In this document: positions 6,961 to 14,209 of the stretch, in pieces | How positions within the stretch are numbered: the first letter of the stretch is position 1 | How the letters are laid out: every line of letters begins with the position of its first letter | From: an uncultured Prevotella sp. | Lineage (GTDB): Bacteria; Bacteroidota; Bacteroidia; Bacteroidales; Bacteroidaceae | Reading direction: 5' to 3' | DNA length: 19,405 bases | NCBI GenBank assembly: GCA_905202125.1 | Contig: CAJKQX010000049.1 | Span: forward strand, 1 to 19,405 | Program-made: the position numbers and the translations under genes | The notes under the pieces: model-generated | Database searches by the model: none | The model's input: the letters and a program-made list of their open reading frames with translations, nothing else | What the model was told of the DNA's origin: nothing

Positions 6961-7094
6961 GAGGAAAGCGACACTCCGACCATTCAAATACACATTGATA
7001 AAACCGGGGTCGAACGCTCCCCTACAAAGTACTTGATAGCAGGTTGGGAAAGAAGACCTTACGACACGATCCATATTACTTTAAACTAAAATAA
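6961..7094 (+). promoter_or_regulatory. Structured 5' leader of the lplA-gcv operon (unassigned)
   Basis: The predicted leader can form two alternative pairings. In one, AGCG (6967-6970) pairs with CGCT (7015-7018), and CGACC (6977-6981) with GGTCG (7008-7012). In the other, GGGG (7006-7009) pairs with CCCC (7019-7022). They share bases and exclude each other, as in RNA switches. A short AGGT/ACCT pairing follows at about 7043-7060. I do not recognise the glycine, TPP, cobalamin or SAM aptamer consensus. The pairings were found by eye and are short. Confidence 0.3.
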
Positions 7095-8090
7095 ATGATG
7101 ACTTACATCCATCTGCCTAAGAATGACGAACAGCTCGTATTCTATCTTGCCGCCGAGGAATATATCGCGCGCAATATGGAGGGCGATGACTATTTCTTCA
7201 TGTGGCAGGTGGACCCGACAGTGATTTTCGGACGCAACCAACTCATAGCCAACGAGGTGAATCTGGACTACTGTCGCGAGCACGGCATAAAGACTTTTCG
7301 GCGCAAAAGCGGCGGCGGATGTGTGTATGCCGACCGGAACAACATCATGCTCTCGTACATCACGAAAGAGGAGAATGTGAATTTCACATTCAACAGATAC
7401 ATCAACATGATTGTTCTGATGCTCCACAAACTGGGAGTGGAGGCCCGTCCCAGCGGACGCAACGACATCATGATAGGCGACCGCAAAGTGTCGGGCAACG
7501 CCTTTTACCATATTCCCGGACGCAGCATCGTGCATGGCACCATGCTCTACGACACGGACATGAGAAACATGGTGGCAAGCATCACTCCCTCGGAGGAGAA
7601 ACTCATAAGCAAGGGAATACAGAGCGTGAGACAGCACATCACACTGCTCAAGGACTACATCAGTCTGGACATAAACGAGTTCAAGATGTTCATGCGCCAA
7701 CACCTGTGCGACGACGAGATAACACTCGGGCCCGATGACATCCAACAAATACGGGAGATAGAAAAAGAATATCTCACGCCCGATTTCATCTACGGCAACA
7801 ATCCGCGCTGCAACATCACACGCCGACAGCGCATAGAAGGCATCGGAGAGTTTGAAGTGAGGATGGAACTGAAAAACAACATCATCAAATCGATCAACAT
7901 AGCAGGAGATTTCTTCATGGCGGGAGACATCGACCGGGCCATCATCAACCCCCTGAAGAACGTCGCGCTCGACCCCGTGGCCATAGCCGACGCCCTACCA
8001 GACAACATCGACGACATCATACCGCATCTGAAAAAAGACGATCTCGTAAGACTGATAATCTCTGACAACAAGCCGATACTAACAACATAA
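7095..8090 (+). CDS. lplA: Lipoate--protein ligase A
   Basis: Activates free lipoate with ATP to lipoyl-AMP and transfers it to a lysine of acceptor proteins; its neighbour GcvH is the obvious substrate. The 331-residue length matches the two-domain form (E. coli LplA 338). The catalytic domain shows RRKSGGGCVYAD (69-80), GRNDIMIGDRKVSGNAFY (121-138) with the probable catalytic Lys131, and HGTMLYDTD (148-156). The C-terminal accessory domain includes RQRIEGIGEFEVRMELKNN. The usual SGGGAVYHD reads SGGGCVYAD here, so the alanine and histidine are replaced. It is the first gene of the operon, ending 12 bases before gcvT, which suggests it supplies lipoylation for glycine cleavage. Of the two ATGs at 7095 and 7098, either may start. 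Confidence 0.94.
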   Translation: MMTYIHLPKNDEQLVFYLAAEEYIARNMEGDDYFFMWQVDPTVIFGRNQLIANEVNLDYCREHGIKTFRRKSGGGCVYADRNNIMLSYITKEENVNFTFNRYINMIVLMLHKLGVEARPSGRNDIMIGDRKVSGNAFYHIPGRSIVHGTMLYDTDMRNMVASITPSEEKLISKGIQSVRQHITLLKDYISLDINEFKMFMRQHLCDDEITLGPDDIQQIREIEKEYLTPDFIYGNNPRCNITRRQRIEGIGEFEVRMELKNNIIKSINIAGDFFMAGDIDRAIINPLKNVALDPVAIADALPDNIDDIIPHLKKDDLVRLIISDNKPILTT

Positions 8091-8102
8091 ACATATAAAA
8101 TC

Positions 8103-9194
8103 ATGGAAAATAAAAAAACATGTCTGCACGACAAACACGTGGCTTTGGGCGCACTGATGCAGCCGTTCGGTGGTTTCGACATGCCGATACAATATTCAAC
8201 AATCATCGATGAGCACAATGCCGTGCGCAATGACTGCGGTGTGTTCGATGTGTCTCACATGGGCGAAGTGACCGTCAAGGGCAAGGACGCCGAGAGATAC
8301 GTGAACCATATATTCACAAACGACATAACCAACGCTCCGACAGGCAAGATATACTACGGCATGATGCTGTATCCCAACGGTGGCACTGTGGATGACCTGC
8401 TGGTCTACAAGATGGGCGAAAACGATTTCTTCATCGTCATCAACGCCGCCAACATTGACAAGGATGTGGCGTGGATGGAGCAGAATGCCGAGGGATTTGA
8501 TATCGAGCTGGTGAACCGCTCGGACACCTACGGACAGCTGGCTGTGCAGGGTCCCAATGCGGAGAAAGTGGTGGAAGAGGTGCTGGGACTGACTTGCGCC
8601 GAACTGGCTTTCTATACCACCAAGACCATCAACATCGACGGCGAAGCCATCATCATCAGCCGCACGGGCTACACGGGCGAAGACGGATTCGAGATATACG
8701 GCAGCCACGAGTTCATACGCAAGAATTGGGATAAGCTGATGGACTGCGGCCGCTGCAAGCCTTGCGGACTGGGATGTCGCGACACACTGCGTTTCGAGGT
8801 GGGACTGCCACTCTATGGCGACGAACTGTCGGACGAGATATCGCCCGTGATGGCCGGCCTCAGCATGTTCTGCAAGCTCGACAAACCTGAGTTCATAGGC
8901 AAGGAGGCCATTTCCGAACAAAAAGCCAACGGCACGAAACAAAAAATCGTGGGCATTGAACTGCACGACCGCGCCATACCCCGACATGGTTACGCCGTGA
9001 TGAGCGGTGAACGCGAGATTGGAACAGTGACCACCGGCTACCACTCCATCTCCACTGACAAGAGTGTGTGCATGGCTCTCATCGACACCGAATTTGCAAA
9101 ACTTGGCACCGAGGTGGAAATAAAAATCAGAAAAAAGACATTCCCCGGCACTGTCATAAAGAAGAAATTCTACGACAAGCATTATAAAAAATAA
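8103..9194 (+). CDS. gcvT: Glycine cleavage system T protein (aminomethyltransferase)
   Basis: Takes the aminomethyl group from lipoyl-GcvH, releases ammonia and passes the methylene to tetrahydrofolate, forming 5,10-methylene-THF. At 363 residues it is the normal family size. The N-terminus (CLHDKHVALGALMQPFGGFDMPIQY) is typical. FDVSHMGEVTVKGKDA (about 43-58), GGTVDDLLVYK (about 97-107) with the expected catalytic aspartate, and GYTGEDGFEIY (about 190-200) are folate-binding and structural hallmarks. GCRDTLRFEVGLPLYGDEL follows, and the GIELHDRAIPRHGYAV barrel lies in the C-terminal domain. It follows lplA by 12 bases. A 95-base gap to gcvH contains a small hairpin, ACGATAT-CCGGA-ATATCGT (9202-9220). 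Confidence 0.96.
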   Translation: MENKKTCLHDKHVALGALMQPFGGFDMPIQYSTIIDEHNAVRNDCGVFDVSHMGEVTVKGKDAERYVNHIFTNDITNAPTGKIYYGMMLYPNGGTVDDLLVYKMGENDFFIVINAANIDKDVAWMEQNAEGFDIELVNRSDTYGQLAVQGPNAEKVVEEVLGLTCAELAFYTTKTINIDGEAIIISRTGYTGEDGFEIYGSHEFIRKNWDKLMDCGRCKPCGLGCRDTLRFEVGLPLYGDELSDEISPVMAGLSMFCKLDKPEFIGKEAISEQKANGTKQKIVGIELHDRAIPRHGYAVMSGEREIGTVTTGYHSISTDKSVCMALIDTEFAKLGTEVEIKIRKKTFPGTVIKKKFYDKHYKK

Positions 9195-9289
9195 GTCATT
9201 TACGATATCCGGAATATCGTGTATAAGTTCATATATCGTCCTGAAAGAAACAAAAACGAACATAAATATTAAACAAAAACAACAAGAAT

Positions 9290-9670
9290 ATGGCAAAAGT
9301 TATTGAAGGACTCTACTATTCAGAGTCACACGAGTTTGTAAAAGTAGAAGGCGATTACGGCTTCGTAGGTATCACAGATTATGCACAGGATGCTCTGGGT
9401 AACGTCGTTTACGTGGACATGCCCGATGTAGACGATGAGGTGGAAGCAGGCGAAGACTTCGGCGCTGTGGAAAGCGTAAAGGCTGCCAGCGACCTTATCT
9501 CGCCCGTATCAGGCACCGTGGTTGAGGTGAACGAGGCTCTCGAGGACACTCCCGAACTGATCAATCAGGACGCCTTCGGCAACTGGATCATCAAGGTGGA
9601 ACTCTCCGACAAGGCCGAACTGGAAAATCTGATGGACGCAGAGGCTTACAGCAAATTCTGCGAGAAATAA
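9290..9670 (+). CDS. gcvH: Glycine cleavage system H protein
   Basis: The small lipoyl carrier that shuttles the aminomethyl intermediate between P, T and L proteins. It has 126 residues, the standard size. The lipoylation site is Lys64 in the conserved ESVKAASD (61-68), on the hairpin turn of the lipoyl domain. The N-terminal YYSESHEFVKVEGDYGFVGITDYAQDALGNVVYVDMP and the segment SPVSGTVVEVNEAL are near-consensus. The sequence before the ATG is A-rich with no Shine-Dalgarno site, as is usual in Bacteroidota. A terminator-like hairpin follows before gcvPA, so gcvH may be made in excess of the P protein. Confidence 0.97.
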   Translation: MAKVIEGLYYSESHEFVKVEGDYGFVGITDYAQDALGNVVYVDMPDVDDEVEAGEDFGAVESVKAASDLISPVSGTVVEVNEALEDTPELINQDAFGNWIIKVELSDKAELENLMDAEAYSKFCEK

Positions 9671-9678
9671 CAATCGAC

Positions 9679-9729
9679 AGGGAAATTCATGATACTCCAC
9701 AACGGAATTGTGAATTTCCCTTTAATTTT
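9679..9729 (+). terminator. Terminator-like hairpin between gcvH and gcvPA
   Basis: AGGGAAATTCA (9679-9689) pairs perfectly over 11 bases with TGAATTTCCCT (9711-9721) across a 21-base loop, followed by TTAATTTTA. It lies nine bases after the gcvH stop. Because the operon continues with gcvPA at 9755, partial termination or an RNA-processing and stability role is likelier than full termination. Confidence 0.55.
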
Positions 9730-9754
9730 AGAAACCTACTTAATATTACAACTC

Positions 9755-11089
9755 ATGGCATTCAAGTATTTTCCTCATACCCGGGAGGAGATCGCCGAGA
9801 TGCTGGCGAAGGCCGGAATGACATCTCTCGACGAATTATATGCCGATGTACCGGAGTGCATACGTTTCAAAAACGAATATGATCTGGCACCGGCAAAAAG
9901 CGAATTGGAACTACGCCGATATTTCGAACAGCTCTGCTCCCGAAACCAACTGCTAACGGTATTTGCCGGAGCAGGCATATACGACCACTACACACCGGCA
10001 GTCATACCGAGCATCATCAGCCGTTCGGAATACCTCACAAGTTACACTCCGTATCAGGCGGAGGTATCACAGGGCACACTGCATTACATTTTTGAATATC
10101 AAAGCATGATGGCCGAGCTCACAGGCATGTTCATCTCCAACGCCTCTATGTACGACGGCAGCACCGCAACGGCCGAGGCTGCCATCATGGCAATAGCATC
10201 GACGAAGAAGACGGACAAGATACTGGTATCGTCGACGGTCGACCCGAAAATCGTGAAAGTGGTGCGCACGTATGCTCATTTCCACGGCATCGACATCGAG
10301 ATGATAAAGAGCGACAACGGCGCAACCGACAAGCAGGACATGGAAAGCAAGTTGGCTGAGGGCGGCGTGGCCGGTGTCATAGTGCAGCAACCCAACTATT
10401 TCGGCATCATCGAGGACTACTCGGGCTATGCCGATACGTGTCATGCATCGAAAGCATTGCTGATAATGAACAGTGTAGCAGCCGACCTGGCTCTGCTGAA
10501 GACTCCCGGCGAATGGGGAGCCGACATCGCCGTGGGTGACGGACAGTCGCTCGGAATACCCATGAGCTTCGGCGGTCCGTCAGTGGGATATATGTGCTGC
10601 ACAGAGAAACTGATGCGCAAGATGCCGGGACGCATCGTGGGCAAGACGACTGACAGCAACGGCCGGCGCGTGTTCGTGCTCACACTGCAAGCGCGCGAAC
10701 AGCATATCCGCCGACAGAAAGCCACATCCAACATCTGCTCCAACGAGAGTCTGATGGCCCTGTTTGTCACCATCTACATGTCGCTCATGGGCAAAGAGGG
10801 ACTCAAAGAGGCCGCTCAGTTGTCGTATGCAGGTGCTCACTATCTGCACGACGAGCTCATCAAGACCGGAAAATTCGCTCCCGCATTCGAGGGCAGAGAA
10901 TTCTTCAATGAGTTCTGTGTGAAATACACCGGCGGCGATATAGATGAACTGCAGAGACGTTTCATCGATCATGGATATCTCGGAGGCATCAAGACCGGTG
11001 ACAACACACTGATGTTCGCCGTCACCGAGAAACGTACTAAGGAAGAAATCGACACACTGGTCAATATCGTAAAGGAGGAAACAGTATGA
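9755..11089 (+). CDS. gcvPA: Glycine dehydrogenase (decarboxylating) subunit 1
   Basis: The alpha chain of the two-chain P protein, which with GcvPB decarboxylates glycine using PLP and loads the aminomethyl group on lipoyl-GcvH. From the ATG at 9755 (MAFKYFPHTREEIAEML) it has 444 residues, the normal length for the N-terminal half of GcvP. The open frame begins at 9689, but those 22 residues translate the intercistronic hairpin and are not family-like. Typical segments include FAGAGIYDHYTPAVIPSI, YTPYQAEVSQGTLHYIFEYQ and ELTGMFISNASMYDG. The PLP lysine belongs to the other subunit. Its stop overlaps the gcvPB ATG by four bases. Confidence 0.95.
   Translation: MAFKYFPHTREEIAEMLAKAGMTSLDELYADVPECIRFKNEYDLAPAKSELELRRYFEQLCSRNQLLTVFAGAGIYDHYTPAVIPSIISRSEYLTSYTPYQAEVSQGTLHYIFEYQSMMAELTGMFISNASMYDGSTATAEAAIMAIASTKKTDKILVSSTVDPKIVKVVRTYAHFHGIDIEMIKSDNGATDKQDMESKLAEGGVAGVIVQQPNYFGIIEDYSGYADTCHASKALLIMNSVAADLALLKTPGEWGADIAVGDGQSLGIPMSFGGPSVGYMCCTEKLMRKMPGRIVGKTTDSNGRRVFVLTLQAREQHIRRQKATSNICSNESLMALFVTIYMSLMGKEGLKEAAQLSYAGAHYLHDELIKTGKFAPAFEGREFFNEFCVKYTGGDIDELQRRFIDHGYLGGIKTGDNTLMFAVTEKRTKEEIDTLVNIVKEETV
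11072..11078 (+). promoter_or_regulatory. Strong Shine-Dalgarno site for gcvPB
   Basis: AAGGAGG lies within the last codons of gcvPA, seven bases before the gcvPB ATG at 11086. A near-perfect anti-16S match is unusual in Bacteroidota, where most start sites lack one. Together with the ATGA overlap it may support equimolar synthesis of the two P-protein chains. Confidence 0.7.
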
Positions 11090-12552
11090 ACAACAAATTG
11101 TATGGAAATCTGATTTTTGAATTGTCGCATCCCGGACGCAGAGGTTACACCCTGCCGGAAAACAGATTTGGCGACTACACACCGGATGCACAGGTGCTCA
11201 GGGCGAACGATGCCGAGATGCCGGAGTGCGACGAGATGACCGTGGTGAGACACTACACCAACCATAGCGAGAACAATTTCGGCGTGAACAACGGTTTCTA
11301 TCCCTTAGGCAGTTGCACGATGAAATACAACCCCGTGATAAACGAGGAGATAGCATCGATGCCCCGTTTTGCAGGACTACACCCGCTGCAACCTGCCGAA
11401 ACATGCCAGGGCGCACTCGAGGCGTACTACAACATGCAGCAAACACTGTCGGAGATAACAGGCCTGAGCGAGTTCACGCTCAATCCGTTTGCCGGTGCTC
11501 ACGGCGAGCTGACAGGTCTCATGATCATCCGGGCGTATCATCAGAGCCGCGGCGACCATAAACGCACCAAAGTGATAGTGCCCGACTCGGCCCACGGCAC
11601 CAACCCCGCCTCGGCCGCAGTGTGCGGTCTGGAGGTGGTTGAAGTGAAGAGCACGGCCGACGGTATAGTGGACGTGAACGACCTCGAGAGTCTGCTCGAC
11701 GACACGATAGCTGGCATGATGATGACCAATCCCAACACTCTCGGTCTCTTCGAGACAGAGATACCCGAGATTGCCAAGATGGTACACGAATGCGGAGCAC
11801 TCATGTACTACGACGGAGCCAACCTCAATCCTATGCTCGGCATGTGTCGTCCTGGCGACATGGGTTTCGACGTGATGCACATAAATCTGCACAAGACATT
11901 CTCCACGCCGCACGGCGGAGGCGGCCCGGGTTCAGGTCCGGTAGGCGTGGGCAAGGGACTCGAGCAGTTCCTGCCACAACCGAAGGTGGTGAAAACAGAC
12001 CGCGGATATGAGATAAAAAACAACGATGAGAGCATCGCCGTTGGCGAATTTTTCGGCAACTACGCCGTGATGCTGCGCGCATACGCCTACATATTGTCAC
12101 TGGGCAAGGAAAATCTGAAGATGGTGGGTCCGCTCGCCACACTCAACGCCAACTACATCAAGGAGTCGCTCAAGGACATATACGAACTGCCCATCGACCG
12201 TGTGTGCAAGCACGAGTTCATGTTCGACGGATTGAAAGACAAGAGCACAGGCGTGACAACGATGGACATAGCCAAGCGTCTGTTGGACTACGGTTATCAT
12301 GCTCCGACGATATATTTCCCGCTTCTCTTCCATGAGTCGATGATGATCGAACCGACCGAGAACGAGAGCAAGGAGACGCTGGACGAATTTATCAACGTGA
12401 TGCGATGCATAGCCAAAGAGGCTGCCGAGACACCCGATCTGGTCAAGACAGCTCCACACAACACGCCCATAGGACGTGTGGACGATGTGCAGGCGGCCAA
12501 ACATCCCGTGCTGACATACAAACAGTTGAAAGCTGAAAAACAGGAAGCATGA
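11086..12552 (+). CDS. gcvPB: Glycine dehydrogenase (decarboxylating) subunit 2
   Basis: The PLP-bearing chain of the two-subunit P protein. It has 488 residues, the usual length for this half. The cofactor lysine is Lys270 in NLHKTFSTPHGGGGPGSGPVG, the PLP signature. Other conserved stretches are NNGFYPLGSCTMKYNP (about 68-83), SAHGTNPASA (168-177) and YYDGANLNPMLG (241-252). The C-terminal region ends in KTAPHNTPIGRVDDVQAAKHPVLTYKQL, also typical. It is joined by ATGA overlaps to gcvPA upstream and lpdA downstream, so the three are probably translationally coupled. The split P protein contrasts with the single chain of about 950 residues in E. coli. Confidence 0.96.
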   Translation: MNNKLYGNLIFELSHPGRRGYTLPENRFGDYTPDAQVLRANDAEMPECDEMTVVRHYTNHSENNFGVNNGFYPLGSCTMKYNPVINEEIASMPRFAGLHPLQPAETCQGALEAYYNMQQTLSEITGLSEFTLNPFAGAHGELTGLMIIRAYHQSRGDHKRTKVIVPDSAHGTNPASAAVCGLEVVEVKSTADGIVDVNDLESLLDDTIAGMMMTNPNTLGLFETEIPEIAKMVHECGALMYYDGANLNPMLGMCRPGDMGFDVMHINLHKTFSTPHGGGGPGSGPVGVGKGLEQFLPQPKVVKTDRGYEIKNNDESIAVGEFFGNYAVMLRAYAYILSLGKENLKMVGPLATLNANYIKESLKDIYELPIDRVCKHEFMFDGLKDKSTGVTTMDIAKRLLDYGYHAPTIYFPLLFHESMMIEPTENESKETLDEFINVMRCIAKEAAETPDLVKTAPHNTPIGRVDDVQAAKHPVLTYKQLKAEKQEA

Positions 12553-13916
12553 CAAAGACATCAGATATTATAATAATAGGTAGCGGACCGGGCGGATACA
12601 GAGCCGCCCACTACGCTGCCACAAATGGTCTGACGGTCACTATCTTCGAGAGCGGCGAACCCGGCGGCACATGTCTGAACTGCGGCTGCATACCGACAAA
12701 GACACTCTGCCGCAACGCCGAGCTATTGGACACGCTGACAGAGGCCGACACTTTCGGGTTGGACAATATGAACTACACCTTCGATTTCGGCAAAGTGAAA
12801 GCGCGGAAAGACGAGGTGGTGGCTCAATTGCGCGGCGGCATAGAGACTCTCATGAAGACACCCGGCATAACGTTTGTACGCGAGAAAGCAGCATTCAAAG
12901 ACAACAGGACCATCGTGGCCGGCGGCAATGAATATACAGCCGACAACATCATCATAGCCACAGGCTCTGTTTCGGCCATGCCGCCGATAGAGGGCATCAA
13001 GCTGGAAGGAGTGGTTTCGTCTACCGAGATGCTCGACACGACCACCCGCCCCGAGCGCCTTTGCATCATCGGAGCAGGCGTGATAGGCATGGAGTTTGCG
13101 TCGATATACAATAGTTTCGGCTCGGAAGTCACCGTGATTGAATTTCTAAAAGAAACCTTGCCCACTCTCGATAGCGACATAGCCAAACGCTTGAGACAGA
13201 CGATAGCACGCAGAGGTGTAAACTTCTATATGCAATCGGCGGTGAGCCGTATATCAGAACATGTGGACGAGGAGAGCGGCAAAAGACTTCTCAAAGTGAC
13301 ATTCGACAAGAAAGGCAAGACCTCGGAGACCTTTGCCGACATGGTGCTTGTGGCCACCGGACGACGGGCAAACACCGCGGAACTGGCACTCGAGAATACA
13401 GACATATCGTTTGACAAGAAAGGAATACACACCGACGAGCATTTCGCAACCAACGTGGAACACGTGTATGCCATCGGCGACGTCAACGGAAAATGTATGC
13501 TCGCCCACGCGGCTACGTTCCAGGGACTGCACGTTGTCAACAGAATACTGGGCCGACAGGACGATATCAGGCACGAGATTATGCCGTCGGCAATATTCAC
13601 CAACCCCGAGGCGGCGTCGGTAGGACTGAGCGAGGACCAATGCAAAACACTCGGATTGGAATACAGTTGTCGCAAAGGATTCTATCGGGCCAACGGCAAA
13701 GCACTCGCGATGAACGAGACCGACGGAATGATAAAACTTATCACCGACAACGAGAACCACATCATCGGATGTCATGTATTCGGCGCACATGCGTCGGATA
13801 TGGTACAGGAAATCACCGTCTTGATGAATTCGCAAGCCACAACGCAGCAACTCAGAGACATCATCCACATACACCCCACCCTCGCAGAGATACTGCACGA
13901 CATGGCGATGAGTTGA
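12549..13916 (+). CDS. lpdA: Dihydrolipoyl dehydrogenase (L protein / E3)
   Basis: A flavoenzyme that reoxidises the dihydrolipoyl arm of GcvH with NAD+, closing the glycine cleavage cycle. It has 455 residues. An N-terminal FAD-binding Rossmann motif GSGPGGYRAA (11-20) is followed by the redox disulphide GGTCLNCGCIPTK with Cys42 and Cys47. A second dinucleotide motif, IIGAGVIGMEFASIY (about 172-186), binds NAD. The C-terminal interface domain carries the His-Glu pair in HIHPTLAEI. An additional Cys45 replaces the common valine between the redox cysteines. It is last in the operon, overlapping gcvPB by four bases. It might also serve 2-oxoacid dehydrogenase complexes if the genome has them; its position argues for glycine cleavage. 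Confidence 0.96.
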   Translation: MTKTSDIIIIGSGPGGYRAAHYAATNGLTVTIFESGEPGGTCLNCGCIPTKTLCRNAELLDTLTEADTFGLDNMNYTFDFGKVKARKDEVVAQLRGGIETLMKTPGITFVREKAAFKDNRTIVAGGNEYTADNIIIATGSVSAMPPIEGIKLEGVVSSTEMLDTTTRPERLCIIGAGVIGMEFASIYNSFGSEVTVIEFLKETLPTLDSDIAKRLRQTIARRGVNFYMQSAVSRISEHVDEESGKRLLKVTFDKKGKTSETFADMVLVATGRRANTAELALENTDISFDKKGIHTDEHFATNVEHVYAIGDVNGKCMLAHAATFQGLHVVNRILGRQDDIRHEIMPSAIFTNPEAASVGLSEDQCKTLGLEYSCRKGFYRANGKALAMNETDGMIKLITDNENHIIGCHVFGAHASDMVQEITVLMNSQATTQQLRDIIHIHPTLAEILHDMAMS

Positions 13917-13992
13917 CCGGGACACACGATTCAGCCCAAATGGTATCTCACTGCGAATAAAAACGACAATCAATTGATTTTCAACATATTAC

Positions 13993-14102
13993 CAAAGGAA
14001 CCTTTTCCATTTTGCGAAAAGGTTCCTTTTGGTTTTCGAAAAGGTTCGTTTCAGAGGCTCAAAGATTTCGTTTCACAAGTTCAAAGGATTCCTTTCGCAA
14101 AT
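13993..14102. repeat. Second array of ~22-base palindromic repeats, with strong hairpin
   Basis: Five degenerate units have cores centred at about 13999, 14023, 14045, 14067 and 14089, so spacings are 24, 22, 22 and 22. Cores read AAAGGAACCTTTT, AAAAGGTTCCTTTT, AAAAGGTTCGTTTC, AAAGATTTCGTTTC and AAAGGATTCCTTTC. The first two units pair as a perfect 14-base stem (13994-14007 with 14016-14029) around an eight-base loop. That stem could act as the terminator for lpdA. The core is the same as at 6535-6622. A separate palindrome, AATCAATTGATT, lies just upstream at 13968-13979. Confidence 0.75.
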
Positions 14103-14209
14103 TCATTTCAAAATTGCGAGCAGCCGGGCATGATAATATCAACATTTGGCACACAATTTGCAAGAGTATGAATGAAAACGTATAAACACAACAAAAAACA
14201 ATATAAATC

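Larger units (their letters stand above)
6429..7094. other. 666-base non-coding region upstream of the glycine cleavage operon
   Basis: No convincing gene lies here. From left to right it holds an array of 22-base palindromic repeats (6535-6622), a plain AT-rich stretch with no recognised signal (about 6623-6800), two tandem ARG-box-like sites (6811-6849), a -7 promoter box (6950-6957) and a structured leader (about 6961-7094). A 65-codon open frame at 6421-6618 runs through the repeat array. I consider it spurious because the repeat period of 22 is not a multiple of three. Confidence 0.7.

Noticed and set aside
6961..7094. Glycine riboswitch before the gcv operon
   Set aside because: I looked for the tandem aptamer consensus (paired GG-AGAG-like and CACCGAAGG-like blocks) and did not find it; the leader is also too short for two aptamers.
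8196..9296. Minus-strand open frame of 366 codons opposite gcvT
   Set aside because: It lies fully antisense to a clear gcvT, has a His/Val-rich composition typical of antisense frames in this codon usage, and shows no family motif.
9689..9754. Upstream start of gcvPA adding 22 residues
   Set aside because: The extra codons translate the intercistronic hairpin, and the family N-terminus begins at the ATG at 9755.
13974..14171. Small 65-residue open frame across the second palindrome array
   Set aside because: It is composed of the non-coding repeats, with no family resemblance and no start-site support.
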